Source: Kiritimatiellia bacterium (GTDB lineage Bacteria; Verrucomicrobiota; Kiritimatiellia; RFP12; UBA1067). From it: a stretch of DNA of 39,031 nucleotides. Under the pieces are notes generated by a model. It did not search any database and was not told where the DNA came from. It saw only the letters and a program-made list of their open reading frames with translations. Positions 1-8,028 of the stretch are shown piece after piece. A program made the position numbers and the translations under genes. Position 1 is the stretch's first letter, and every line of letters begins with the position of its first letter. Location of the stretch: positions 1 through 39,031 of the forward strand of contig JAQIBS010000128.1 of NCBI GenBank assembly GCA_027858965.1. Reading direction: 5' to 3'.

Positions 1-10
1 GCTGAACCAT

Positions 11-1370
11 GTTTCAATCCACGCGCCCGCGAAGGGCGCGACGAAGAGCCTGCATGGACATTGGTTCTCGCTGACCTTGTTTCAATCCACGCGCCCGCGA
101 AGGGCGCGACGTGTCGGTGTCGCTGAATGATGCGAGCTCGCCAAGTTTCAATCCACGCGCCCGCGAAGGGCGCGACAAGCCACCGCGCGCACATCGAGGA
201 ACTTGTCAAACAGTTTCAATCCACGCGCCCGCGAAGGGCGCGACAACTGAAAAAATCTTATCCCCATGTGCCAGCGTGTTTCAATCCACGCGCCCGCGAA
301 GGGCGCGACAGTCAATACCCGTGCATCCTCAATGCCGGCCGAAAAGTTTCAATCCACGCGCCCGCGAAGGGCGCGACAATCGGCCAGTATGTGGATCAGA
401 AGCTCATCAGGTTTCAATCCACGCGCCCGCGAAGGGCGCGACCAGCGGCCTCAGCTGAGAGGTCGAGAGAGAAGGGTTTCAATCCACGCGCCCGCGAAGG
501 GCGCGACGTTCCGCCTGGAAGCTGATGAGCCGGCCACCGTTGTTTCAATCCACGCGCCCGCGAAGGGCGCGACCTGTCACAAGTAGGTTATCCATTACGA
601 TAGACGATGTTTCAATCCACGCGCCCGCGAAGGGCGCGACTCTTTGAGTCTTTTGTTAAGTTCGAGCGTTGCATTGTTTCAATCCACGCGCCCGCGAAGG
701 GCGCGACACCAAGGTTCTTCCGATGGGGTTCCGACGAGCGTTTCAATCCACGCGCCCGCGAAGGGCGCGACGGAAACGGATCTACGATAATGTATGCAGG
801 ATGGGGTTTCAATCCACGCGCCCGCGAAGGGCGCGACTGGCGTGGCAACCGTGAGAGGTTAATCAATCATGGTTTCAATCCACGCGCCCGCGAAGGGCGC
901 GACTGGCATTTATGATATGGGCTTGCCGCCTCATCCAGGTTTCAATCCACGCGCCCGCGAAGGGCGCGACAGATGATTATGAGAGAGCATGGTATTGGAT
1001 GGTTGTTTCAATCCACGCGCCCGCGAAGGGCGCGACGACAGTATTGCGATGATATGCCGGGATGTGATGCGGTTTCAATCCACGCGCCCGCGAAGGGCGC
1101 GACCCTCAATGGGTGACGTGTCCGGATCAGACAATGACGTTTCAATCCACGCGCCCGCGAAGGGCGCGACCCGTGGAGCACTGATTAAAAACTCACCAAT
1201 CAAAGTTTCAATCCACGCGCCCGCGAAGGGCGCGACCAGCGGTAATCCATTCATCAATTCCGTTCCCCTTGTTTCAATCCACGCGCCCGCGAAGGGCGCG
1301 ACACGGACATCCCGCACAAGTAGCCTCTTCGTAAATCGGTTTCAATCCACGCGCCCGCGAAGGGCGCGAC
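11..1370 (-). CRISPR. Type I-C CRISPR array, 21 repeats, continues past left edge
   Basis: Twenty-one copies of a 32-bp repeat, identical as far as I can read, start at 11, 79, 145, 213, 278, 346, 411, 476, 542, 609, 676, 740, 806, 872, 939, 1005, 1072, 1139, 1205, 1271 and 1339. They are separated by 20 spacers of 32-36 bp; bases 1-10 are the end of another spacer. Read on the minus strand the repeat has a GC-rich stem (CGCGCCC pairing with GGGCGCG) and ends in GTGGATTGAAAC, the form typical of I-C repeats. Transcription is therefore right to left, the same direction as the cas genes, with the leader at the right. No decay is seen toward the left, so the distal end lies outside the window. 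I saw no spacer matching another part of the window. Confidence 0.99.
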
Positions 1371-1565
1371 AGTTTATTTATAACACACTCATATTCAGTA
1401 GTCTACGGCATTGTTTCCGCAGACCTACTGAATATGAGATTGCTTTTTTGCCTCTGAAAAATATTTTTTGTCTAATCAGTTGTCAAAGAACAAGTTGTGA
1501 AAATCGCAGGCCTTTCAGTGTTTTTCTGTCTGCTTGAGGTTCGCGATAGCTTAAATACGCAAAAA
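1371..1565 (-). promoter_or_regulatory. CRISPR leader with candidate promoter
   Basis: This AT-rich stretch lies between the cas2 stop codon and the first repeat, the expected leader position. On the minus strand it holds a perfect -35 TTGACA (1481-1486), a 17-bp spacer and a -10-like TATTTT (1458-1463), so transcription would start near 1450 and cross the hairpin at 1388-1438 before the first repeat. The -35 is embedded in GTTCTTTGACAAC (1479-1491), which also resembles a boxA antitermination element. If it acts as boxA, the true promoter must lie further upstream. The choice between promoter and boxA is inference. Confidence 0.7.
1388..1438. repeat. Long hairpin inside the CRISPR leader
   Basis: Arms 1388-1401 and 1425-1438 are perfect 14-bp inverted copies (CTCATATTCAGTAG). 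The pairing continues inward with TCTACGG (1402-1408) against CCGCAGA (1417-1423), broken by one mismatch and one bulge. The hairpin ends 17 bp from the leader-proximal repeat. On the plus strand it is followed by ATTGCTTTTTT, so it could terminate antisense transcription coming out of the array. On the minus strand it has no T-tract and would be a structure at the 5' end of pre-crRNA. Confidence 0.75.
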
Positions 1566-1859
1566 TCAAATTACCAAAATGTCAGTTTGCAGGTCGGGCA
1601 CACCTTTAATCCCATGGTGCTCAACCTTCTTCTGCCACCCCGCGCCCAGCTGATAAAAGCGAAGGCTGTCTTCATCTTCAGCATAAATATTCAGCAGCTG
1701 CGTTCTCAGATCCACCCATTGAGCAGGTTCTACCAGACACTCAAATACTGAGTTCTGCACACGCTGTCCGAAATTAAGGCAGGTTTTTGCAACGCGCCTC
1801 AGTCGCTTTCGTCCTTCAGGCGTGGTTGTTGCCACATCGTATGTAACCAGAACCATCAT
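1566..1859 (-). CDS. cas2: CRISPR-associated endonuclease Cas2
   Basis: This 97-residue protein forms the Cas1-Cas2 spacer integration complex with its neighbour. The N-terminal strand MVLVTYDV carries the conserved Cas2 aspartate (residue 8), and the length and ferredoxin-like pattern fit the family. The reading frame is open further upstream, but those extra residues come from low-complexity intergenic repeats. The start at 1859 is preceded by a GAGGTG ribosome site 7 bases away; the adjacent in-frame ATG at 1856 is an equal alternative. About 120 bp of repeat-rich sequence separates it from cas1, an unusually wide gap for these two genes. Confidence 0.95.
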   Translation of the reverse strand: MMVLVTYDVATTTPEGRKRLRRVAKTCLNFGQRVQNSVFECLVEPAQWVDLRTQLLNIYAEDEDSLRFYQLGAGWQKKVEHHGIKGVPDLQTDILVI

Positions 1860-1939
1860 TATACACACCTCACTATCAAGCTTGTTCTCTACTCTGCGTT
1901 CTCCGCGTCTCTGCGAGGACATCATTCCGAAGCGCACCT

Positions 1940-1974
1940 AATTCTCAATTCTCAATTCTCAATTCTCAATTCTC
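1940..1974. repeat. Tandem heptamer AATTCTC x5
   Basis: Five perfect head-to-tail copies of AATTCTC lie in the cas1-cas2 gap. They are preceded by CTCTGCG-like units (about 1890-1918). See the finding on intergenic short tandem repeats. Confidence 0.9.
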
Positions 1975-1979
1975 CCCCA

Positions 1980-3005
1980 CTATCTCCAGAAAAAGGGTGG
2001 ATATGCATCCAGATCGCCCCGCATATATCTTGCCAAAATCTGAGCCTGTAGAAAGGGCAGTAAACCCAGGTGTATCCGATCATTGGTAAATGGATGTGTG
2101 ATTTCATCCTGCTTGCGTTTCTGCCAGGCAACAAGCACTGTTTTACGTCCTTTATCATTAAGAAGCACACTGCCGGAATCAGAGACATCAAAATCTTTTA
2201 CAGACAGCTGCTGTCGATTTACCAGAGTCAAGGCAAGGCGGTCAGCCCAGAAAGTGCGCATCTCCTCCATCATGTCCAGAGCAAGACTGTGCCGTCCGGG
2301 TCGGTCTCTATGTAAAAAACCGACAGACGGATCCAGGCCTACTGATGCCAATGCACCTTTCATCTCATTATAGAGCAGAGTGTAAGCAAAACTCAGAAGC
2401 GCATTAATTCGGTCCATAGGAGGTCTGCGGCTACGTCCGTTGAAAACAAATTCCTCCTTATCAACGGTTATCATCTTATTAAAAACACTGAAATACACCT
2501 TGGCTGCATCGCCCTCTATTCCGCGCATTTTATCAGAATCCAATGCGGTTCCTCCAAGTCGTCCAATGCTGCCTTTCAAATGGGCGACTGCATTTTTCAA
2601 ATCCTCATCATCAGGCCTTTCACGAGCTGTCCTCAGCAGAACCTGGCGGGCATTAACTATCTTCCCTGCCACAATGGAACGAACCACAGAGCGTGTTTTT
2701 TCCACATCATCGGCCCATCTATACTGAGTTCTACGCAGCAGCACATTACCGGAAACAGGGCCATCAAAATGTCCGAGATAATAGCCATGCTCGGAAAGCA
2801 TACTCACAGAAAGACCATGTTTTGCACATGAACCCAGCAGAAAGGGACTGCACAGAACATTGCCGAATGTGACTATGCTGCAGAGAGAGAGCAGAGGCAC
2901 ACGGAGCTTCGTTTCCTTTTCAATCTGAACGACAACCGACTCCCCCTCTTTCTTAAGGTAGGCCCCCTGCGTTCTAATATAAAGAGTGTTGAGAATACGT
3001 TTCAT
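1980..3005 (-). CDS. cas1: CRISPR-associated integrase Cas1 (type I-C)
   Basis: Cas1 is the metal-dependent integrase that inserts new spacers at the leader end of the array. The 341-residue length is normal for I-C. The catalytic triad is visible as E164 (RGIEGDAA), H232 (GFLHRDRP) and D244 (LALDMMEE) in the C-terminal helical domain, after an N-terminal beta domain. The ATG overlaps the cas4 stop codon by 4 bp, so the two are probably translationally coupled, in keeping with joint action of Cas4 and Cas1 in PAM-aware spacer selection. Confidence 0.98.
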   Translation of the reverse strand: MKRILNTLYIRTQGAYLKKEGESVVVQIEKETKLRVPLLSLCSIVTFGNVLCSPFLLGSCAKHGLSVSMLSEHGYYLGHFDGPVSGNVLLRRTQYRWADDVEKTRSVVRSIVAGKIVNARQVLLRTARERPDDEDLKNAVAHLKGSIGRLGGTALDSDKMRGIEGDAAKVYFSVFNKMITVDKEEFVFNGRSRRPPMDRINALLSFAYTLLYNEMKGALASVGLDPSVGFLHRDRPGRHSLALDMMEEMRTFWADRLALTLVNRQQLSVKDFDVSDSGSVLLNDKGRKTVLVAWQKRKQDEITHPFTNDRIHLGLLPFLQAQILARYMRGDLDAYPPFFWR

Positions 3006-3640
3006 TCGTCATCTTCCTTTTTCAGAAAACGTTCAATATATCGTTCTGCACTAATGAAAACTTTTTTCGGCATGCAGATATCATACAGAGAGCAGGAACG
3101 ACAACGCGGTGAATATACCGGTGCCGGAGTTACACAGGAATTAAGAAGCTGGTGCACTTTTCGGCACAGCTCTGCGGTTTCAATTCTTAAAGCATCCGTC
3201 AACGCAACCGGTTCACGCCTGCGGCTGCGTCCATAAAAGAGAGCACCTTCAGGAACAGCAACTTTGAGCATGGATTCCAGGCAGAGAGCCTGTGCGCAGA
3301 GCTGCACCCGATCGCAGTTACCCTCTTTCGGTTTTCCATGTTTGTATTCAACGGGAAAAGGAACAGAGCTGCCGTCAGGCTGTCTATGGAACTCCACCAC
3401 ATCGGCCACACCGGTGATGCCTAATTCAAGAGAACGCAGAGCAAGACCGCGGGCTATGTGCACATCACCACGTGTTTCCGAGTCGCCGGAGTGAGCTTTT
3501 TCGTGCATGGCACGTCCTTCGGCAGTGAGCATATTCTCCTGCCACACGCGTTCAATGTGAATCAAGGCACACTGACGCGGGCAGAAGGAGAAATGCTGCA
3601 GCGCGGAGATTGGAAAAAGCTCATTCTCGGGACAGCTCAT
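3002..3640 (-). CDS. cas4: CRISPR-associated exonuclease Cas4
   Basis: Cas4 is a RecB-family exonuclease with an iron-sulfur cluster that trims prespacers and helps enforce PAM choice and orientation. In this 212-residue protein the cluster ligands are C20 (SFCPRQC) and C180, C183 and C189 (RCRSCSLYDIC). The nuclease motifs are D80 (GVADVVEF), E98-x-K100 (PVEYKHGK) and Q113. Length is typical. It overlaps cas1 downstream and the HEAT-nuclease gene upstream by 4 bp each, so these three form a tightly coupled block. Confidence 0.97.
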   Translation of the reverse strand: MSCPENELFPISALQHFSFCPRQCALIHIERVWQENMLTAEGRAMHEKAHSGDSETRGDVHIARGLALRSLELGITGVADVVEFHRQPDGSSVPFPVEYKHGKPKEGNCDRVQLCAQALCLESMLKVAVPEGALFYGRSRRREPVALTDALRIETAELCRKVHQLLNSCVTPAPVYSPRCRSCSLYDICMPKKVFISAERYIERFLKKEDDE

Positions 3641-4503
3641 CGAAGTTTCTCCAGCTTTTCCTGAAGCAATTTTTGCATAAGCGGTTTATCATCGGGATAA
3701 AGAGAGATAAGTTTCTTTCCCTGCTGCTGATATAATTTCTGTTTTTTAAGCATACCGATTTTATAGTCGGTGGTATTCATTCCCCAGTATTCAATATAGA
3801 CATCAAATTCCGGCAAGTAGAAATCGGGTCGAATGGCATATCCATCCAGAATGCGGAAACGCTCATCATAGCGATACTTGATGTCTGCGGCATCCAGAAT
3901 TTCGCAGATACGCCGCTCACCATCAGACTGCACCCAGGTACCATCCTTAGAGCGGATTTTTTTTTGTAACTCGACCTTCGTTTCAAAGTTGCGTCGTTCC
4001 AGAAAGACTTCATCAAAGCAGTAGTTACAGAAAGAGCGCTGGAACGCCCTCTGCGAGCGCACGTATTCATCATGCTGCAGTTCAACTCCGCAGCGCTGGC
4101 AGCAATGCACGGCTTGTCTCTCTTCGATTTCAACAGCAGTGTTAATCATCTTGCCGGCGGTAAGTACACTGCGTTTTACATAATCCTTTTCAACCGGACT
4201 TTTGTAAAGATCGCGCAGATCAGACAGAGCCTCTTTTGATGCCGCACCAAACGCACCAAGAGCCTTAGCCGCATATTGCCGCACCTGCGGATGCTCATCC
4301 TGCAGCAGAGGGTGAAGGGCTGCGACAGCAGAAGCAGCGGACACGATCTCCGCCAGCTTTCCGAGTGCCGAGGCAGCCAGGCGCCTGACAAGTGCGGATT
4401 GCGAACTGGTCAGCGGCACAAGTTCATGCAAAGCCTGCGGATCTACGCTGTTGCCCAGTTCCGTAGCCCTAGCTGCCAATTTCTTTTCGTTTGAGGTGTT
4501 CAT
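3637..4503 (-). CDS. HEAT-repeat, zinc-site, PD-(D/E)XK-like nuclease protein within the cas operon
   Basis: This is not one of the standard type I-C genes. Three parts can be read in the 288 residues. Residues about 20-100 form HEAT-like helical pairs (SALVRRLAASALGKL, HPQVRQYAAKALGAF). Residues 135-162 hold a four-cysteine zinc site (C135/C138 and C159/C162). Residues about 190-288 resemble the PD-(D/E)XK endonuclease fold: E196 in GERRICEIL, D227 in RPDFYLPEFDVYIEYWG, E238 with tryptophan where the usual lysine sits, then YKIGMLKKQKLY and KKLISLYP. The catalytic lysine may have moved to K253/K254; this is inference from related helicase-tail nuclease domains. The 4-bp overlap with cas4 suggests co-translation and a role beside adaptation. 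DNA binding or a repair role unrelated to CRISPR remains possible. Confidence 0.85.
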   Translation of the reverse strand: MNTSNEKKLAARATELGNSVDPQALHELVPLTSSQSALVRRLAASALGKLAEIVSAASAVAALHPLLQDEHPQVRQYAAKALGAFGAASKEALSDLRDLYKSPVEKDYVKRSVLTAGKMINTAVEIEERQAVHCCQRCGVELQHDEYVRSQRAFQRSFCNYCFDEVFLERRNFETKVELQKKIRSKDGTWVQSDGERRICEILDAADIKYRYDERFRILDGYAIRPDFYLPEFDVYIEYWGMNTTDYKIGMLKKQKLYQQQGKKLISLYPDDKPLMQKLLQEKLEKLR

Positions 4504-4605
4504 GGTGCTTACCGACTCTTTCCGGCTCGTGGAGCCTCTACAGCGTCGTTACCGGAACAAGTCAGGATGACGCTATGGATGTCGCTTGTTAAAGCATTTT
4601 AATCA

Positions 4606-5421
4606 TTAAAACCCATCGATCACTTCAGGGATTAATCCATCCATATTGTTCAATTTAATTGATCCATCAGGCTCAACGTTCAAACTTCTATGAACTTTTG
4701 CAGAAGAGTATTGTCCATGAGGGCAATCATGCTGCCACCACACAACCTTCAGCACCTCCATGCTTCCTTCTGGCCTCGCGCTGGATGCATCATTCTCAAA
4801 GAGCTTTGGCAGAATACCTTTAATAACGAGAGCGTCTTCGTCGCTAAATCCCGTTTTCTGCGCTAACTGCGGATTCATGCTTCCATAGAACGAATATATC
4901 GCTTCATCAACGCGATGTTTCATGCCCATTGTATCCGCAGATTTTTTACTTCCATCCCCATCGCCACTTACACTCTTAGTTATCTGAGTGCTAGTTATGC
5001 TAACCCTATCAAGTGAGAATGCTGTCTGAACAGAAACTGGGCCTCGCACAGGTATTGAAACGCCCGCACCTTTTTTATCTCCACTATAAGCAAACACCTG
5101 TCCAAAAGCCCGAACATCAAACCACTTTTCACATGCAATCTTTACATTCTCATCAACCTTCTTTTTCTTTTCCAACACCTTATCAGCTCTGGCACGTAAA
5201 GAGGGACAATCATCAACTTTATTATCATCGGATTGCACAAAAATCTCCTGGCCGCTCTCCATTAAACGATTTCTAATCTTTCGTTTAATACAAACATCTG
5301 AAACCTCACCAGTCCCGCTATAGTTTGTTCTTGGTCTATTCCCATTAAGTGGGTCGCCATTCGGGTTCGCATTTTTTACACTAAAAACAACTGCGAAATC
5401 AATTTTCTTCGTTAAACTCAT
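4606..5421 (-). CDS. cas7c: Cas7c (Csd2), Cascade backbone
   Basis: Cas7c subunits polymerise along the crRNA spacer to form the I-C Cascade backbone. The N-terminus (IDFAVVFSVKNANPNGDPLNGNRPR) is the hallmark RAMP start of the Csd2/Csh2 family, and FSLDRVSITSTQITKS with the later GMKHRVDEAIYSFYGSMNP fits as well. At 271 residues it is near the usual length. It overlaps cas8c upstream by 4 bp. Downstream, 102 bp without a gene (4504-4605) separate it from the HEAT-nuclease gene. By eye it is more AT-rich than the adaptation genes. Confidence 0.97.
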   Translation of the reverse strand: MSLTKKIDFAVVFSVKNANPNGDPLNGNRPRTNYSGTGEVSDVCIKRKIRNRLMESGQEIFVQSDDNKVDDCPSLRARADKVLEKKKKVDENVKIACEKWFDVRAFGQVFAYSGDKKGAGVSIPVRGPVSVQTAFSLDRVSITSTQITKSVSGDGDGSKKSADTMGMKHRVDEAIYSFYGSMNPQLAQKTGFSDEDALVIKGILPKLFENDASSARPEGSMEVLKVVWWQHDCPHGQYSSAKVHRSLNVEPDGSIKLNNMDGLIPEVIDGF

Positions 5422-5798
5422 TCTACTTCTCCTTTATTTTCTTTACTACTCTTAAATAACTCTGCGCGTTGACAATGAAATCCGAGCAAAAACTCTCCTG
5501 ACAATGGAGTTTTATCATCATTGAAATCAACAGGATCAAATGCATTCATTATCTCCAATAGCTCATCATCATGTTTTCTTATCTTTGATCCAAGGCGTGC
5601 TTTATATGGGTGCAATCCCAACTCAAGCGTACGCCAGGCACTACATGGATGATCCGCGAAATACGACATTAGCCGAGCCGCATTTGTTTGTCGTTTCTCC
5701 CCTGCTTGATTTAAAGCCCACTGCTCTATCCCATCTGCAACGGCCAACAAACGACCAAACAGATAAGAGCGTGTTTTTCGTTCTCTATCTAATGCCAT
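5418..5798 (-). CDS. cas11c: Cas11c small subunit from an internal start within cas8c
   Basis: Type I-C systems are known to make their small subunit by internal initiation within cas8c. Codon 512 is an in-frame ATG at 5798, starting MALDRERKTRSYLFGRLLAV. An AGGAG ribosome site (5808-5812) lies 9 bases upstream inside the coding sequence. The 126-residue helical product matches the length expected of Cas11c, which lines the Cascade belly and stabilises the displaced strand. The ribosome site and ATG are seen; separate translation is inferred from family knowledge. Confidence 0.75.
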   Translation of the reverse strand: MALDRERKTRSYLFGRLLAVADGIEQWALNQAGEKRQTNAARLMSYFADHPCSAWRTLELGLHPYKARLGSKIRKHDDELLEIMNAFDPVDFNDDKTPLSGEFLLGFHCQRAELFKSSKENKGEVE

Positions 5799-7331
5799 AA
5801 CATAATTCTCCTTTTCTTTTGTATAATGTTTATAAACTGCACAAGTAATCCCCAAAACTTTTTCCCACTCCCAGTGATCAAGACAATTTCTTTTCACGGC
5901 CCTGTGAATACAGGATTCTACAATATCTTGCGGTATTTGAGAGCTCTCTAAAATACACGGTAACAATCGCATAATTGTTGCACGTTTCAATTTGTCGTCA
6001 AGCTTATCACCGTAAGCTGCTTTTGCAATATCATGAGGCGAAGGAGCGCCGGTAAACTTCTTATCATTGCTATATCTTTGCAGCCAGAAACAACTAGAGT
6101 GCCAAGCATCAACGCGCTTAAGGAATTCAGCCCCCTGCAATTCACGATAAAGCACTATTGCCATGCGACCAGGTGTCGCAGAATCTAAAACCATTACAAC
6201 AACTTCTTGGACAGATCCCAACGCAGCAAAATAGCCAGAGATACGCTGTGTCAACTTGACTCCAAACTCTTGTGCAGTATACACACAATCGTCATCATCT
6301 TGGATTGCAATGAAGAGAGAATTCGTATTATCCATAATCTTTGGAATATCAGCGCCTGATACTGCCCAAGCGACAATTGCCAAATCGCCACTTTTCCATC
6401 CTTGCCTGTCTAACAACCAGCGCAGGGCATTATGCGCCTTCTGAGAAACATCAAAGCCAACACCACAAACCTGTGATTCTTCAGTAAAACGTCCTCGGTA
6501 TGTAAAACCGGAAGAATCATTGGACGATATTAACTTAGCCTTATCCCCCGGATTTCTGATTTTACCAGGGTGAGACTCAGCCAAAACGGTATTTTTACCT
6601 GTCACAAAGCACAAACCATTCTCTTGATTCAGGCTAGTATAATATGCAACCCAGCTTTCCTGCAATTCACGATCTGTTTGCGTAGAACTATCCAAAAAGC
6701 CAGCCTTTTCAACTCGCCATCTAACAAATGCATCCGACTGCCATTGACCACGTTTCCCTTTTCCATCCACTTTCCCTGACAACAACCCAAATATTGCGGG
6801 TTTTGCCTCTTCCGATTCCCACTGATAAATCAATTTACCTGCACGTTCACCTCCTTCTGATATCCTCAAGATAGAGGCATCTACCAGATCTTTGATCAAC
6901 GTCCCCTTTTCAACATATGCTAGCACGGCACAGGCCTTCCAATGGGAGTTCTCGGAATCACACCAACGCTTCAGATCTCTTATATAATCGGAGTTCGGCT
7001 TTTGTGGCTCTTTTGAAAATCCAACCGTAACTGCTCCTCCATAGTCAGTAAGATTTCCGGATAAATATTGCAGTTTATCGGCTAAAGGGTGATGTATTGG
7101 CTTACTTCCTGACCGAGTAGCAGACTTTTCAGTACATGGGACAATAGTTTTGGAATCTTCTTTAGAAATTACTTTTGCTCCACGAAACAGACCCATATCA
7201 TCAATCGTAACTTCTATATGAGCCACCTGCGTTGTATGACAAATCGGCAGCAAAACATCATGATTATCAGCATTCATCGAAGCACTGAAATTATTTTCAT
7301 ACGTTTCATAAAGTTTATTAATCCAACTCAT
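5418..7331 (-). CDS. cas8c: Cas8c (Csd1), Cascade large subunit
   Basis: Cas8c is the large subunit that recognises the PAM and recruits Cas3. The start at 7331 gives MSWINKLYETYENN, the usual Csd1 opening, with an AGGAGG ribosome site 8-9 bases upstream; it overlaps the end of cas5c by 14 bp. The 637-residue length is normal. Conserved Csd1 segments are visible (ENGLCFVTGKNTVLAESHPGKIRNPGDKAKLIS, SYLFGRLLAVADG, HPYKARLGSK). The C-terminal fifth probably also gives a separate Cas11c protein from an internal start. Confidence 0.97.
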   Translation of the reverse strand: MSWINKLYETYENNFSASMNADNHDVLLPICHTTQVAHIEVTIDDMGLFRGAKVISKEDSKTIVPCTEKSATRSGSKPIHHPLADKLQYLSGNLTDYGGAVTVGFSKEPQKPNSDYIRDLKRWCDSENSHWKACAVLAYVEKGTLIKDLVDASILRISEGGERAGKLIYQWESEEAKPAIFGLLSGKVDGKGKRGQWQSDAFVRWRVEKAGFLDSSTQTDRELQESWVAYYTSLNQENGLCFVTGKNTVLAESHPGKIRNPGDKAKLISSNDSSGFTYRGRFTEESQVCGVGFDVSQKAHNALRWLLDRQGWKSGDLAIVAWAVSGADIPKIMDNTNSLFIAIQDDDDCVYTAQEFGVKLTQRISGYFAALGSVQEVVVMVLDSATPGRMAIVLYRELQGAEFLKRVDAWHSSCFWLQRYSNDKKFTGAPSPHDIAKAAYGDKLDDKLKRATIMRLLPCILESSQIPQDIVESCIHRAVKRNCLDHWEWEKVLGITCAVYKHYTKEKENYVMALDRERKTRSYLFGRLLAVADGIEQWALNQAGEKRQTNAARLMSYFADHPCSAWRTLELGLHPYKARLGSKIRKHDDELLEIMNAFDPVDFNDDKTPLSGEFLLGFHCQRAELFKSSKENKGEVE

Positions 7332-8019
7332 TTTTAATGGCCTCCTCTTGCAATCCAATCGATGCTGGTGGATTTGGTTCCATTTCACGAACAAACTTAG
7401 TAATCACACAATCTTCTGGTCGGATAAACTCAACAATCCCTTTCTTGACTACAGGCATCCAAAAGCGACTGTGCAGTTCATTCACACCTGTTTCATCAGG
7501 ATAATCAAAACCATGAAACATTCCCCCATAGCACAACTCATGAATATCATCATAAGCTCCCTCTCCTTCTCCAAAAGCACACTCTTCCACGTAAGCTTGG
7601 CACTCGCGCGTACCAAGAAATATGTCCTGTCGTCCTCCTTTATCAACCATTCTATTAGCAATTGCGAAATGCTTCCCATTAATGCGGTCACCCTCCATAT
7701 CCGGCCGAAATTCGTTCCACTCAAAATGAGCCTGCACCTGATATTCTACGTCTGCAAGATAGGTATAGATTGCTAACGTATTACCTCCCCCGTAATTCAA
7801 AGGCTTCATATTCCTTGACTGAGTTTGAATCGGCTTTATTACACGCACCTTATCCACCACCCAAATAATCGTTGGCTTCCAATATATTGATTTCAAAACT
7901 CCTTTCAAAGCCTCATACGTAGGAATGTGATACGAACATTTTTCACCACCAATCCTGCTTACAGGATCAGTAAACAGCGCCATAGGCCCGCTTACCTTAA
8001 ACTCTATGCTATTTTTCAT
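7318..8019 (-). CDS. cas5c: Cas5c (Cas5d), pre-crRNA endoribonuclease
   Basis: In type I-C, which lacks Cas6, Cas5c cleaves the repeat at the base of its hairpin and stays bound to the 5' handle. Residues Y46, K116 and H117 (GVLKSIYW and NGKHFAIANR) fall at the same positions as the catalytic residues reported for the Bacillus halodurans enzyme, so the protein appears active. It has 233 residues, and a TAAGGAG ribosome site precedes the ATG. It starts 9 bp after cas3 and overlaps the start of cas8c by 14 bp. Confidence 0.97.
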   Translation of the reverse strand: MKNSIEFKVSGPMALFTDPVSRIGGEKCSYHIPTYEALKGVLKSIYWKPTIIWVVDKVRVIKPIQTQSRNMKPLNYGGGNTLAIYTYLADVEYQVQAHFEWNEFRPDMEGDRINGKHFAIANRMVDKGGRQDIFLGTRECQAYVEECAFGEGEGAYDDIHELCYGGMFHGFDYPDETGVNELHSRFWMPVVKKGIVEFIRPEDCVITKFVREMEPNPPASIGLQEEAIKNELD

Positions 8020-8028
8020 TGTTTCTCC

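Noticed and set aside
1..1370. Self-targeting spacers
   Set aside because: Reading each spacer against the window by eye gave no convincing match; a proper search was not possible.
111..1537. Long open frames across the CRISPR array in several frames
   Set aside because: They are translations of the stop-free repeat; the protein sequences simply repeat NPRAREGRD, STRPRRAR or IHAPAKGAT.
3637..4503. Reading this gene as a second Cas4 or a fused Cas4-Cas1
   Set aside because: It lacks the four iron-sulfur cysteines in Cas4 spacing and any Cas1 motif; its CxxC pairs form one central zinc site.
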